Assembly (NCBI GenBank): GCA_015064095.1
Contig: SVSW01000009.1
Span: forward strand, 1 to 41,222
DNA from: Oscillospiraceae bacterium
GTDB taxonomy: Bacteria > Bacillota > Clostridia > Oscillospirales > CAG-272
Direction: 5' to 3'
DNA: 41,222 nt
Shown: positions 1 through 8,812 of the stretch, piece after piece
Numbering within the stretch: the first letter of the stretch is position 1
Layout: each line of letters starts with the position of its first letter
The notes under the pieces: model-generated
Databases searched by the model: none
What the model was told of the DNA's origin: nothing
Seen by the model: the letters and a program-made list of their open reading frames with translations, nothing else
Made by a program: the position numbers and the translations under genes

Positions 1-438
1 TTTTATAGCCGCAGGGCGGTAAATATCGCAAGCGACGAGAAGGGGGCGCTTACCTTGCTTTTTATACATTCCCGCAAGCTTTCCCGCGTGGGTGGTTTTA
101 CCCGCACCCTGAAGACCGACCATCATAACAACCGTCGGCGGCTTCGGCGAGATAACGAGCTTGCTTTGTGAGCCTCCCATGATATTTGTCAGCTCTTCAT
201 TTACTATTTTAACGATCTGTTGCGCGGGCATGAGGGATTCAAGTACCTCAGAACCCACGGCACGCTCGGATACGGTTTTAACAAATTCACGCACGACCTT
301 GAAATTAACATCAGCTTCAAGGAGTGCGAGCTTTATTTCACGCATGCCCTCTTTGACGTCCGCCTCTGTAAGCTTACCTTTGTTGCGGAACTTTTTAAAG
401 GCATTGTTCAGTTTTTCCGAAAGACTCTGAAAAGACAA
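1..438 (-). CDS. ffh: Signal recognition particle GTPase Ffh, N-terminal part (cut by window edge)
   Basis: Ffh binds signal peptides emerging from the ribosome and, with SRP RNA and FtsY, delivers membrane proteins to the translocon. The 146 visible residues cover the N-terminal four-helix domain (residues 1-88) and the start of the GTPase domain, with the G1 P-loop GLQGAGKTT at residues 108-116 and the family motif YRPAAIK at the edge. Translation starts at a TTG; an AGGAGGA ribosome binding site lies 5 nt upstream (444-450), and no better ATG precedes it. The start is 13 nt after ylxM, the classic Firmicutes SRP gene pair, so the two are cotranscribed. The G domain remainder and the M domain lie outside the window. 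Family assignment is secure. Confidence 0.95.
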   Translation of the reverse strand, partial: MSFQSLSEKLNNAFKKFRNKGKLTEADVKEGMREIKLALLEADVNFKVVREFVKTVSERAVGSEVLESLMPAQQIVKIVNEELTNIMGGSQSKLVISPKPPTVVMMVGLQGAGKTTHAGKLAGMYKKQGKRPLLVACDIYRPAAIK

Positions 439-443
439 AGCAG

Positions 444-450
444 TCCTCCT
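444..450 (-). promoter_or_regulatory. Ribosome binding site deciding the TTG start of ffh
   Basis: AGGAGGA on the minus strand, 5 nt before the TTG at 438. It supports the non-ATG start, since the next in-frame ATG would remove the conserved first helix of Ffh. Confidence 0.8.
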
Positions 451-451
451 T

Positions 452-793
452 TCAGGTGTTGGTTTTGATCTGCTCTACAAGAGAAATAATATTATCTCGG
501 ATCTCTTTATTAACATCAGATGAATTGATCAGCGTTTCAATGTGCTCGGCACAGTCCTTAAGATTTAGGAACTTTTTGGCAAGACCGAGCTTTTCTTCAA
601 GTGCTGTCAACTCCTCCTCGGATTTCTTTATAAGATCACGCACGCCTTGGCGCGATATGCCGATCTCGTCTGCAATTTCGGCGAGGGAAAGATCCTCGTT
701 ATAATACATTGTCATAACGCTTAGGCGGCGTTCGCTCAAAACATCGCCGTAAAAATCGAGCAAAAAGCTCATTTCAAGATTTTTTTTGAACAT
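452..793 (-). CDS. ylxM: YlxM/UPF0122 family SRP-operon helix-turn-helix protein
   Basis: Small protein (113 aa) of the YlxM/p13 family, encoded just upstream of ffh in most Firmicutes and thought to modulate SRP function or expression. The sequence shows the family pattern MSFLLDFYGDVLSERR followed by a sigma-70 region 4-like helix-turn-helix (LSLAEIADEIGISRQGVRDL, about residues 36-55) and a charged helical tail. The frame opens upstream at a TTG (811), but that has no ribosome binding site; the ATG at 793 has AGGTGG 3 nt upstream and matches the family N-terminus. A consensus promoter lies at 824-852. Molecular role in the family is inferred rather than proven. Confidence 0.9.
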   Translation of the reverse strand: MFKKNLEMSFLLDFYGDVLSERRLSVMTMYYNEDLSLAEIADEIGISRQGVRDLIKKSEEELTALEEKLGLAKKFLNLKDCAEHIETLINSSDVNKEIRDNIISLVEQIKTNT

Positions 794-823
794 ATGCCAC
801 CTGTAAAGCAAAATACTTTACAT

Positions 824-852
824 AGTATAACACGATACTATCCGATTGTCAA
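824..852 (-). promoter_or_regulatory. Sigma-A promoter of ylxM-ffh
   Basis: On the minus strand TTGACA (852-847), exactly 17 nt, then TATACT (829-824). It lies about 30 nt upstream of the ylxM ATG and back to back with the dxs promoter, with 28 nt between the two -35 boxes. Confidence 0.85.
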
Positions 853-880
853 GTGCTTTTTTAAAATTATTATTTGTATA

Positions 881-909
881 TTGTTAATATCGGTGTTTTA
901 TGATATAAT
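881..909 (+). promoter_or_regulatory. Sigma-A promoter of dxs
   Basis: TTGTTA (881-886), 17-nt spacer, TATAAT (904-909). Transcription would begin near 916, which excludes the upstream in-frame ATG at 912 as a start and supports the ATG at 939. Confidence 0.8.
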
Positions 910-938
910 CAATGCAGTATATGTCAAGCGGAGATAGC

Positions 939-2807
939 ATGGAAGAAAAATACAAGATTTTAAATACAATAAATTCACCCGCCGATCTTTCGGATCTGAA
1001 CGGGGAGGAGTTGACGGCGCTTGCTGCCGAGATACGCGAATTCCTTGTTGAAAACGTATCCGTAAGCGGAGGACATCTTGCGTCAAATCTCGGAGTGGTC
1101 GAGCTGACGCTCGCCTTGCACCGCACGCTCTCAACACCAAAGGATCACATTATCTTCGATGTTGGTCACCAAAGCTATGTTCACAAGATACTCACGGGTA
1201 GGCGCGAGGAATTTCATACTTTGCGCGCCGGAGGCGGACTTTCGGGATTCACAACTCGCAAAGAGAGCGAGCATGACGCCTTCGGAGCAGGCCACAGTTC
1301 CACCTCGCTGTCAGCCGCACTGGGATTTGCAAAAGCGGACAAGCTTCAGGGCAATGATGCCGTCACGGTTGCAGTCGTCGGTGACGGAGCATTCACGGGT
1401 GGCATGATACACGAGGCACTTAATAATCTCGATTCAAAATTGCCTCTTATAATGATACTCAATGAGAACGAAATGTCGATCTCAAAAAATATCGGTCATT
1501 TTGCAAAAAACATCGCGCGTTTGCGCGTCGGTCGACGCTATCTTAATACAAAAAAAGCAACCAGAAAATTTGTTCTCAGGATACCGCTTATCGGCAAATG
1601 GCTTTTCAAATTAATCAGAAATATTAAAAAATCCTTTAAAAATGCACTTTTTGATAGCAATTATTTTGAGGATATGGGGTTTTATTACCTCGGTCCGGTT
1701 GACGGGCACGACCGCGCTGCGCTGGAACGACTGATCTGTGAGGCAAAAGAGGCAAAATGCAGCACATTGATCCATATAAAGACCGTTAAAGGCAAAGGCT
1801 ATGAGCCTGCGGAGGCAGATCCGGATATTTATCATGCCATGCCGAGCGGCGCGGGTTGCGGCAGAGAAAAGAGCTTCTCTTCAGTATTTGGTGAGACATT
1901 GACCGAAATGGCAAAGGAGGATAATAGAATATGTGCGATAACCGCTGCTATGGCAAGCGGTACGGGTCTTGATGTTTTTGCAAAAGATCACCCGGACAGA
2001 TTTTTCGACGTCGGCATCGCCGAGGAACACGCGCTCACGTTCGCCGCAGGACTTGCTGCCGGCGGAATGAAGCCCGTCGTAGCACTGTATTCGACATTCT
2101 TGCAGCGCGGATATGATAATATAATACATGATATCGCTCTGCAAAATTTGCCCGTTGTTATTTGTATTGACCGCGCAGGGCTTGCAGTCGGCGACGGACC
2201 GACGCATCACGGTGTTTTCGATGTCGCGTTTCTCTCTGAAATTCCGGAGCTGACGATATATACACCGGCAACAGTCGGAGCACTCAAAGCCGCCATGAAA
2301 AAGGCAATGGGATTCGGTAAACCTTGTGTTATACGCTATCCGCGCGGCGCTGAAAAAGAGAGCACCAAAAAACATTTTTATCCGAACGGAATATACGCAG
2401 AGCCATCGATTATTGCCGATTTTGTGCGTTCCGACGATCTCGATACCGTTATCGTAACACACGGCGCAATAGTATCTGAGGCAATACTCGCAAAGGAAAT
2501 GCTCTCGGATAAAAAGGTCGGGATCGTTTTGCTCGAATGTATTAAGCCTTATGAAAACACGGCTGTCAAGATAGCATCAATATTGCCGAGATCGGTAAAA
2601 CGCATTGTTTTCTATGAGGAGGGAATAAGAAACGGCGGAATGGGAATGATACTTGCCGATGCGTTGCGCCGTCTTGGCGTGCTCGATGGACGTGAATATT
2701 CAATCGTTGCAATTGAAGATCCGTTTGTTCGCTCCGAAAAAGACACCCCCATATATAAAACCGCGAGAATTTCGGCAAAAGATATTTGTGATATGATTAA
2801 AGAATAA
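939..2807 (+). CDS. dxs: 1-deoxy-D-xylulose-5-phosphate synthase
   Basis: Condenses pyruvate and glyceraldehyde 3-phosphate, using thiamine diphosphate, to DXP: the first step of the MEP isoprenoid pathway and a precursor supply for thiamine and pyridoxal. The 622-aa product has the usual length and transketolase-like order: N-terminal ThDP domain with VGHQSYVHKILTGR and the GDGAFTGGM...N ThDP/Mg signature, the central pyrimidine-binding domain with DVGIAEEHALTFAAGLA, and a C-terminal transketolase domain. The ATG at 939 is chosen because it follows GGAG at 5 nt and because the ATG at 912 lies upstream of the predicted transcription start. It is monocistronic between its promoter and a bidirectional terminator. 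In many Clostridia dxs is near xseB/ispA or recN; none is adjacent here. Confidence 0.97.
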   Translation: MEEKYKILNTINSPADLSDLNGEELTALAAEIREFLVENVSVSGGHLASNLGVVELTLALHRTLSTPKDHIIFDVGHQSYVHKILTGRREEFHTLRAGGGLSGFTTRKESEHDAFGAGHSSTSLSAALGFAKADKLQGNDAVTVAVVGDGAFTGGMIHEALNNLDSKLPLIMILNENEMSISKNIGHFAKNIARLRVGRRYLNTKKATRKFVLRIPLIGKWLFKLIRNIKKSFKNALFDSNYFEDMGFYYLGPVDGHDRAALERLICEAKEAKCSTLIHIKTVKGKGYEPAEADPDIYHAMPSGAGCGREKSFSSVFGETLTEMAKEDNRICAITAAMASGTGLDVFAKDHPDRFFDVGIAEEHALTFAAGLAAGGMKPVVALYSTFLQRGYDNIIHDIALQNLPVVICIDRAGLAVGDGPTHHGVFDVAFLSEIPELTIYTPATVGALKAAMKKAMGFGKPCVIRYPRGAEKESTKKHFYPNGIYAEPSIIADFVRSDDLDTVIVTHGAIVSEAILAKEMLSDKKVGIVLLECIKPYENTAVKIASILPRSVKRIVFYEEGIRNGGMGMILADALRRLGVLDGREYSIVAIEDPFVRSEKDTPIYKTARISAKDICDMIKE

Positions 2808-2832
2808 AAATGCCGCCCGGGGCGGCATTTTT
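2808..2832. terminator. Bidirectional terminator between dxs and the nucleoside kinase gene
   Basis: AAAATGCCGC / CCGGG / GCGGCATTTTT: a GC-rich hairpin flanked by A and T runs, so it can stop transcription from both convergent genes. Confidence 0.9.
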
Positions 2833-2833
2833 A

Positions 2834-3823
2834 TCATCGGTAAAAGCTGTTTCCACCTATGAATTCCCGAACTATACTTGTCGGCGGGATCTCATCATCA
2901 ACATCTGCTTCATTTATATGGTTTAAAAAATTAACGATATTTCTGACTTCGCTGTAATACTCGTCACTCGGCTGAACGGATAAAAGGATAGGGAAGATGT
3001 GCTTTTTCAGAACTGCAAGCTCGTAGAGCGTTGAACTGTTGAAAATAACGTCCGCATTCCCTTGAAACGGAAAGATCCATTTTTCCTCGCCGCGCCGCAC
3101 CGAGTCCCACATAGCAAGTGTTCGCTGAACAGACGCACCTCGGGTTTCAAAATCGCGCACCGTTCGTCGAAGCAAGCGAAGGAGGCTTGCTGCTATTCTG
3201 TTCCGATTATCAAGATCTAACGGCAAAAGAGGGCTGACATATACTTTGAAAACAAAGTCTTTATCAAGATCATCGGGAAGCAGCAAAGGATTTAAGGCAT
3301 GAATTCCCTCTACTATTATGACAGAATTCTCCGAAATACGAAGCATATTTCCCGATAATTCCCGTTTTCCCGATTTGAAATCAAAGCGCGGAAACTTGAC
3401 CTCAGACCCCGAAAGCAGGGCACTGAGCTGTTCTGAAAAAAGCTTTCTGTCTATTGTATTTATATGCTCAAGATCGAGCTTGCCGTCACCGTTCGGTGTT
3501 ATCTTATCGCGGTCGATATAATAGTCATCAAGGCTTATGAGTATCGGCAGCTTACCGTGTGCGCGGAGCTGAGTTGCTAGGCGGTTAGCGCTCGTTGTTT
3601 TACCTGATGAGCTGGGCCCCGCGATCATGACCGTTCTGGCACCTCGCTCACATATCATATCGGCTATCTGTGAAAAGCGCTTCTCGTGCAACGCTTCATT
3701 AACCCGTATCAGCTCCCGTATTTTGCCTGACTTAACAAGCTCATTAAGATCTGAGACATTTTTGCACCCCATAAGCTCGCCCCAACGCTTGCCCTCGGTG
3801 TAAACATCAATTATAAGTTCCAT
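2834..3823 (-). CDS. Uridine kinase-like nucleoside kinase, short form without the TGS/SAD half
   Basis: P-loop kinase of the phosphoribulokinase/uridine kinase superfamily, expected to phosphorylate a nucleoside with ATP or GTP. Seen: Walker A GPSSSGKTT (residues 69-77), the substrate-side motif LDDYYIDRD (98-106), FPRFDFKSGKR (144-154) and VEGIHALNP (171-179). The closest family I recognise is the roughly 550-residue Clostridia nucleoside kinase that carries threonyl-tRNA synthetase-like TGS and second additional domains in front of the kinase. This protein (329 aa) starts just before the kinase, at the region WGELMGCKNVSDLNELVKSGKI, so about 200 residues are absent. The start at 3823 has GGGAG 6 nt upstream and no in-frame coding extension is visible, so the short form looks genuine. 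Substrate unknown. Confidence 0.85.
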   Translation of the reverse strand: MELIIDVYTEGKRWGELMGCKNVSDLNELVKSGKIRELIRVNEALHEKRFSQIADMICERGARTVMIAGPSSSGKTTSANRLATQLRAHGKLPILISLDDYYIDRDKITPNGDGKLDLEHINTIDRKLFSEQLSALLSGSEVKFPRFDFKSGKRELSGNMLRISENSVIIVEGIHALNPLLLPDDLDKDFVFKVYVSPLLPLDLDNRNRIAASLLRLLRRTVRDFETRGASVQRTLAMWDSVRRGEEKWIFPFQGNADVIFNSSTLYELAVLKKHIFPILLSVQPSDEYYSEVRNIVNFLNHINEADVDDEIPPTSIVREFIGGNSFYR

Positions 3824-3903
3824 GTTTTTCTCCCGGAAGATGCTTTATCAATACCTATAATTTATATTCCGAAAAACACTCTTATATGATTAAACGTTAA
3901 AAT

Positions 3904-3928
3904 AAAAAGCCCACGATGTGGGCTTTTT
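3904..3928. terminator. Terminator after potD
   Basis: AAAAAGCCCAC / GAT / GTGGGCTTTTT, perfect 11-bp stem just beyond the potD stop on the minus strand; it closes the potABCD operon. Confidence 0.88.
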
Positions 3929-5158
3929 TTAATATTTATCGCGGTAGCGTTTTCTTATAAACAGGAATGTGAACAAAGAAGTCAAAACGACCACGATGGC
4001 GATGCAGATGATATATATTGCAAGACCGACGTCGATATCCGATTTAAGCTCCTCCCAAAGGGAGTTGATGAGAGCAAGTTTTTCATCGGTTAGGTTAACA
4101 TAGTAAGTTGCGGTTTCTATGCTTTCTTCGTCGTACATAAGATCAAAAGCATCTTCTTTGATCAAATTCATCTCCTCGCGATAGTATTCGCTTTCATAAA
4201 CGAGCCTGTTCGGAGATGCATAGTAGGTGTAAAGAGCGTTTTCGGTCGCAGGTTCTTCGGAAAGCATAAAATCAATATAGCGCTCGGCTATCAGCTTGTT
4301 TTTGCTTGATTTCGGAATGCACATAGCGTCGACGTAGAGGTTCGTGCCTTCCTTGGGATAGAAGAATTCGAGATCCTCGTTGTTTTCATACATGGCAAGG
4401 AAATCGCCCGCGTAGTAAGCTGCTATCGCTGCGGAGCCGTTTTCCATTTTGTTATAGATCTCGTCCATAACATAGCCCTGAACGATGTCCTTCTGATCTT
4501 TTAAAAGCTCAAGTGCCGCGCGCCATTCACCGATATCATCGGAGTTGACATCAACGCCGAGATAATACTGTGCCGTGCCGAAAGCGTCACGCGAGTTGTT
4601 GAACTGAAGAATATTGCCGCGGTGATCTTCGTCCCACATAAGCGACCAGCTGCCAAGATCATCTTCGTCTTCGTCCACCATCGAGGTGTTATAAATAACC
4701 CCGATCATTCCGTAAAAATAAGGGATCGAATAGCGGCCGCCCTCATCGTAGTAGTCAAATTTTGCGTTATTTCCAAAGAATTCGGGACGCAGGTTGCCGA
4801 GATTTTCGAAATTACTGTGGTCAAGCTCGGCAAGATATCCCTCGTCTTTGAGTCGCTCGACCATATAGTCGGACGGGCAAATGACATCATAGCTGACAGA
4901 ACCGCTGGTTATCTTTGCATAAAGGCTCTCATTGCTCGAATAAGTCGAATAATTGACGACCACACGTTCGCCGTATTTTTCGTAATACCATTCCTCAAAT
5001 GCGGCATTAGAATCATATGAATTCTCGCTTCCGTCTGAGATGTATTCGCCCCAGTTATAGACGTAGAGAGTTGTGACAGGCTCGGGAACGACGATACACG
5101 AGGAAAGGGATAGAGCGAGCAAAAGGGTGCAAATGAAAAAGGAAACAAGTCGCTTCAT
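3929..5158 (-). CDS. potD: Spermidine/putrescine-binding lipoprotein PotD with an extra C-terminal membrane helix
   Basis: Extracytoplasmic polyamine receptor of the PotABCD importer. Residues 1-21 form a lipoprotein signal peptide with lipobox LSSC (Cys21). The mature part shows the family start TLYVYNWGEYI (residues 30-40), acidic and aromatic residues typical of polyamine sites, and CPSDYMVERL. The protein ends with a strongly hydrophobic helix (about residues 376-400, AIYIICIAIVVVL...FLFI) followed by RKRYRDKY, a tail that classical PotD lacks. It may therefore be anchored twice, by lipid and by helix. Its ATG overlaps the potC stop (TAATG) and has GGAGG about 8 nt upstream. Polyamine specificity is inferred from the operon. 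Confidence 0.93.
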   Translation of the reverse strand: MKRLVSFFICTLLLALSLSSCIVVPEPVTTLYVYNWGEYISDGSENSYDSNAAFEEWYYEKYGERVVVNYSTYSSNESLYAKITSGSVSYDVICPSDYMVERLKDEGYLAELDHSNFENLGNLRPEFFGNNAKFDYYDEGGRYSIPYFYGMIGVIYNTSMVDEDEDDLGSWSLMWDEDHRGNILQFNNSRDAFGTAQYYLGVDVNSDDIGEWRAALELLKDQKDIVQGYVMDEIYNKMENGSAAIAAYYAGDFLAMYENNEDLEFFYPKEGTNLYVDAMCIPKSSKNKLIAERYIDFMLSEEPATENALYTYYASPNRLVYESEYYREEMNLIKEDAFDLMYDEESIETATYYVNLTDEKLALINSLWEELKSDIDVGLAIYIICIAIVVVLTSLFTFLFIRKRYRDKY

Positions 5159-5970
5159 TAGTTGACCCTCCTACATCTCTTTTTTGGTAGCTTCTTCACC
5201 GATGAGAAGTTAACAATGAGGAGAATTGCAAGAATTACGAAAACTATCAGTGCCGAGAGAGCGTACATACTGAATTTCACATTATGCACCGTCTGGTTGT
5301 AAACGTAGAGTGGCAGGGTCTGGAAATTCGGTGAGTTGACAAAATGGCTTATAACAAAATCGTCAAGTGACAGTGTGAATCCGAGCATCATTCCGGAAAT
5401 GATACCGGGAACGATCTGCGGAAGCTCGACTTTGAAAAAAGCACGAGCCGGAGTACAACCGAGATCCTGCGCCGCTTCGGAAAGCGAACGGTCAAGCTGA
5501 TTGAAGCGAGGCATGACCGATAGCAGTACATACGGCAGGTTAAAGGTCACGTGCGCTATGAGCATCGTGCCGAAGCCGAGTATCGATTCCGATTCCGTTA
5601 TTTTCGCCACTGCAACAAAGAGCAGCATCATTGAAATACCTGTCACGATATCGGGGTTCATCATCGGGATATTGGTCACCGAGGTTATTGACGCTTTGAT
5701 ATATTTCTTTCTCATATGATGCAGACCGAGTGCACCGAAGGTGGCGATAACGGTTGCGATAAGAGATGATGAGATCGCTAAAATAAGCGAATTTTTGAGT
5801 GCGCTCATAGCCTCCTCATCTGCGAACAGTTCTTCATACCATGTGAGCGAAAATTTCGAAAATTCGCTGAGACTTCCTGCATCGTTGAAGGAAAAAACGA
5901 TCAAAACGGCGATAGGGGCATAAAGAATCGCGAAGATGAGGAACATATAAAACTTTGAAAATATCTTCAT
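5158..5970 (-). CDS. potC: Spermidine/putrescine ABC transporter permease PotC
   Basis: One of the two membrane subunits of the polyamine importer (270 aa, about six membrane helices). The EAA loop that docks onto PotA is seen as EAAQDLGCTPARAFFKVELPQI followed by PGIISGMMLGFTLSLDDF, the characteristic PotC form. Its ATG overlaps the potB stop by 4 nt (ATGA), and GGAGG lies 9 nt upstream, so it is translationally coupled. The N-terminal helix (YMFLIFAILYAPIAVLIVFSFN) matches the family. No irregularities. Confidence 0.95.
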   Translation of the reverse strand: MKIFSKFYMFLIFAILYAPIAVLIVFSFNDAGSLSEFSKFSLTWYEELFADEEAMSALKNSLILAISSSLIATVIATFGALGLHHMRKKYIKASITSVTNIPMMNPDIVTGISMMLLFVAVAKITESESILGFGTMLIAHVTFNLPYVLLSVMPRFNQLDRSLSEAAQDLGCTPARAFFKVELPQIVPGIISGMMLGFTLSLDDFVISHFVNSPNFQTLPLYVYNQTVHNVKFSMYALSALIVFVILAILLIVNFSSVKKLPKKRCRRVN

Positions 5971-6791
5971 ATGATCATACCTCCGTCATCGTCAGAAAAA
6001 CGGTTCATAATGCTGACGGAAATGATAATAAGTATCATCATAATAAGAGATATCGCCGCGCCGACATTATATGTGCTCAGATTTTGGAAAAGACGCTCAA
6101 TCGTGTCACCCACAAGGTCGATCTTACCCGCACCGAGCTTTTGGGAGATATAGAATGTGCTGATAGACGGCACGAATACCATCGTAATTCCCGAAATAAC
6201 ACCGGAAACGGAAAGAGGCATAATGACCTTTGTCATTGTTTGGAAGCTGTTGCAACCGAGATCGGCGGAAGCCTCCATATATCTTTTGTCGAGCTTTGAC
6301 ATGACGGTATAGATAGGTAAGACCATATAGGGAAGGAAATCATAGATCATTCCGAATATAACGCCGAAATCCGAGCCGACAATGTAAAGCTTATTAAGCC
6401 CCACAGACTCAAGAAGAGAATTGAGCAGACCGCCGTTATCAAGCAGAGCCATAAGCGCATAGGTGCGTATAAGAAGATTGCACCACATAGGGAGCATGAG
6501 CAGCACCAGGAGCACACGCTGTGTTTTAGGCTTTGATTTTGCCATAAAATACGCCAACGGATATCCGATAATAAGGCAAACGACCGTTGCGATCAGTGCA
6601 AAGGCGATCGAGAGCACAAAAACGTTCGAGTACTGAGAAAGTGAAAGAATGTTCGCAAATGAGAACTTACCGTTCACGTCCGTAAATGCAAAATAGATTA
6701 CGAAAAGCATGGGAGCAACGATAAAGAGTACCGCCCAAACGATGTGGGGGGCTGCCGCCATCTTTTGAAAGAGGGATCTGCCTTTCATCAT
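5967..6791 (-). CDS. potB: Spermidine/putrescine ABC transporter permease PotB
   Basis: Partner membrane subunit of PotC (274 aa). About six membrane helices, with the EAA-type loop [22 protein letters not shown] followed by [20 protein letters not shown], the usual PotB signature. The start ATG overlaps the potA stop by 4 nt (ATGA) and is followed directly by a second ATG; GAGGA lies 6 nt upstream. The chain of 4-nt and 1-nt overlaps across potA, potB, potC and potD indicates stoichiometric coupled translation. Confidence 0.95.
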   Translation of the reverse strand: MMKGRSLFQKMAAAPHIVWAVLFIVAPMLFVIYFAFTDVNGKFSFANILSLSQYSNVFVLSIAFALIATVVCLIIGYPLAYFMAKSKPKTQRVLLVLLMLPMWCNLLIRTYALMALLDNGGLLNSLLESVGLNKLYIVGSDFGVIFGMIYDFLPYMVLPIYTVMSKLDKRYMEASADLGCNSFQTMTKVIMPLSVSGVISGITMVFVPSISTFYISQKLGAGKIDLVGDTIERLFQNLSTYNVGAAISLIMMILIIISVSIMNRFSDDDGGMII

Positions 6792-7927
6792 TCGCCGTCC
6801 TCTTCGGTCTCAACATCGGAAAGATGCTCAGCCTCTTCACTGTATGTGGAGTAGTCGCCGTATTTGCCCGAATATTCGGATTTTTTCATAACGTGTATCG
6901 CATCGGGATCGATCGAAAGACCCACGGTTGCGCCGTCCTCAACGGCATCTGATGTCTCGATCATCCACTTAAATCCGCAAACATCGGTTATGATCTCATA
7001 ATAATCGCCCTTAAAAGTCAAAGACGTGACCTTTGCGGTCAGCATTGCGCGATCGATCGGCACAATGTCAACGTCCTCGGGGCGAATAACGACATCAACA
7101 GGCTCGTTTTTGTCAAAGCCTGCGTCAAGGCATAGAAATTCACGACCCGAGAATTTGACCTTATAGTCCTCGCGCATGATTCCGTCAAGTATGTTGCTTT
7201 CTCCGATAAAATCGGCAACAAAAGCATTCTGCGGCTCGTTGTAAATATCAACGGGCGTTCCGATCTGCTGAATTTTTCCGTCAGCCATAACGACCACGGT
7301 ATCGGACATCGTAAGTGCCTCCTCCTGGTCGTGAGTGACATATATAAATGTTATCTTTGTGCGCTTTTGGATAGATTTGAGCTCTTTTTGCATATCTTTT
7401 CGAAGCTTTAAGTCAAGCGCGCCGAGAGGCTCGTCGAGCAATAGGACCTTCGGCTGGTTTATCAGCGCACGGGCAATAGCTACACGCTGCTGCTGTCCTC
7501 CCGAAAGGGTGTTTATATGGCGTCTTTCAAATCCTTTGAGATTAACAAGAGCCAACATTTCCGTGACTTTATTGACTATTTCTTCCTTTGTCGGCTTCGG
7601 CTGCCCCGGCTTTTTGACGCGCAGACCGAATGCGATGTTCTCAAAAACATTGAGGTGAGGGAAGAGCGCATAACGCTGAAAGACCGTGTTTACGTGGCGC
7701 TTATAGGGCGGCACATCGTTGATCTTTTCACCGTCAAAAAGAACTTCACCCTCATCGGGCGTTTCAAAACCGCCGATGATGCGAAGCGTTGTGGTTTTTC
7801 CGCAGCCGGAGGGACCGAGCAGGGTGACAAATTCACTGTCGTGGATATCGAGATCGATGCCGCGGAGAACCGGCTCACCATCATACGACTTGCTGATACC
7901 TCTGAGTTCGATTAGCTTCTTTTCCAT
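6788..7927 (-). CDS. potA: Spermidine/putrescine ABC transporter ATPase PotA
   Basis: Energises polyamine import. Motifs in the 379-aa protein: Walker [10 protein letters not shown] (38-46), Q-loop Q84 in [10 protein letters not shown], signature LSGGQQQR (141-148), Walker B VLLLDEP (161-167), H-loop H199, and a C-terminal TOBE/regulatory domain from about residue 240 with [10 protein letters not shown]. The open frame continues upstream to an ATG at 7972, but family members start like [17 protein letters not shown], so 7927 is preferred; neither start has a strong ribosome binding site (AAGGGG is 12 nt before 7927). First gene of the operon, with a tentative promoter at 8026-8054. Confidence 0.93.
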   Translation of the reverse strand: MEKKLIELRGISKSYDGEPVLRGIDLDIHDSEFVTLLGPSGCGKTTTLRIIGGFETPDEGEVLFDGEKINDVPPYKRHVNTVFQRYALFPHLNVFENIAFGLRVKKPGQPKPTKEEIVNKVTEMLALVNLKGFERRHINTLSGGQQQRVAIARALINQPKVLLLDEPLGALDLKLRKDMQKELKSIQKRTKITFIYVTHDQEEALTMSDTVVVMADGKIQQIGTPVDIYNEPQNAFVADFIGESNILDGIMREDYKVKFSGREFLCLDAGFDKNEPVDVVIRPEDVDIVPIDRAMLTAKVTSLTFKGDYYEIITDVCGFKWMIETSDAVEDGATVGLSIDPDAIHVMKKSEYSGKYGDYSTYSEEAEHLSDVETEEDGE

Positions 7928-8025
7928 TCCGCATAAATACCCCTTAAATAAAAAATATTTGGGGAATGGCAAGGTTGTCCTTGCTTTTTCGGAGAAGTAA
8001 ACACTCTCCTACAATTCCAATGCAT

Positions 8026-8054
8026 ATTGTAACAGAAAAGATATAAAAATGCAA
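8026..8054 (-). promoter_or_regulatory. Tentative promoter of potABCD
   Basis: Minus strand TTGCAT (8054-8049), 17 nt, TACAAT (8031-8026). The -10 is good, the -35 is weak. It lies about 100 nt before potA, leaving a leader of roughly 90 nt. A 7-bp hairpin (TTTCGCA / AAAAA / TGCGAAA, 8062-8080) lies just upstream and could be an operator or the end of the preceding transcript. Confidence 0.5.
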
Positions 8055-8168
8055 TATAAATTTTCGCAAAAAATGCGAAATCTTGAAGAAAAACGAAAAA
8101 AACCTCGAAAAATCAGAAAAAAGTGAGAAAAATCTTCCAAAATCTCCCGTTTTCTCGGCTTTGCGCCG

Positions 8169-8747
8169 TTATTCGGATATAAATATACGAGCAAAAAGCG
8201 ACACCGAAAACACAAAAAGCGACAATGATGCTCCCACTCGCATCAAAAGATATACCGAAAAGCACCAAAGCGCAAAGCAGCATACAAATGAAAGTGCAAA
8301 AACTATCTTTTCCGATATGTAAATTCCTAAGATTCGAGCAAGCAGGCAGGTTAGTATCCGCCCACCGTCGAAGGTTTTTATGGGCAAAAGATTGAGAGCG
8401 CCGAGCGCTATTGACGATGCGGCAAAAAACATCGTGTATTCGTTTGTGCGAAGCGGCGAGAAAAGCACGGCCGCGCCAAAAAAGAAATTAGTAAGAGGAC
8501 CGGCCGCACAGAGCACGATCTCGTCAAAATATGAATTTAACCGTGTACCCGTACCGATGCGCGCGCCGAGTAGATCGAGCGAGAGGGAAGAAAGCTCGAT
8601 ATTTCGCGCCTTTGCTGCTATTATATGCCCAAGCTCATGTATTGTCGCCGCCGCAAGTGCTATAAACGTGTAGACACGGCGCTCGGAAAAGAAAAGGCAT
8701 ATGAGAAAAAGAGGGGCGAGAATCCCTGATTTGATTTTGATTTTCAT
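8169..8747 (-). CDS. M50 family site-2 metalloprotease, SpoIVFB-like
   Basis: Integral membrane zinc protease (192 aa) of the M50/site-2 protease class. The zinc site HELGH is at residues 37-41 in the second hydrophobic segment, and the third ligand motif appears as NLLPIKTFDGGRI (residues 119-131, Asp127). AAGPLTNFFFGA (81-92) is the conserved region between them. The short length, lacking PDZ or CBS domains, resembles SpoIVFB, which cleaves pro-sigma-K in the mother cell of spore formers. No SpoIVFA-like gene is next to it, so a sporulation role is an inference. No good ribosome binding site is visible before the ATG. It is separated from potA by about 240 nt. Confidence 0.85.
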   Translation of the reverse strand: MKIKIKSGILAPLFLICLFFSERRVYTFIALAAATIHELGHIIAAKARNIELSSLSLDLLGARIGTGTRLNSYFDEIVLCAAGPLTNFFFGAAVLFSPLRTNEYTMFFAASSIALGALNLLPIKTFDGGRILTCLLARILGIYISEKIVFALSFVCCFALWCFSVYLLMRVGASLSLFVFSVSLFARIFISE

Positions 8748-8812
8748 ACCATATTGTATGAAGTAAAGTTCAATATATTACCTATGCTTGATTTTCCATT
8801 GTCTTAAAAACA

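Noticed and set aside
1881-2462. Minus-strand open frame of 193 aa within dxs
   Set aside because: Antisense to conserved transketolase domains, Cys- and Arg-rich with no domain pattern.
8009-8322. Frames on both strands in the potA-M50 spacer
   Set aside because: The minus-strand one is a low-complexity Phe/Arg stretch from an AT-rich spacer running into the M50 gene; the plus-strand one is Lys/Asn/Ser-rich and antisense to M50. Neither has a ribosome site.
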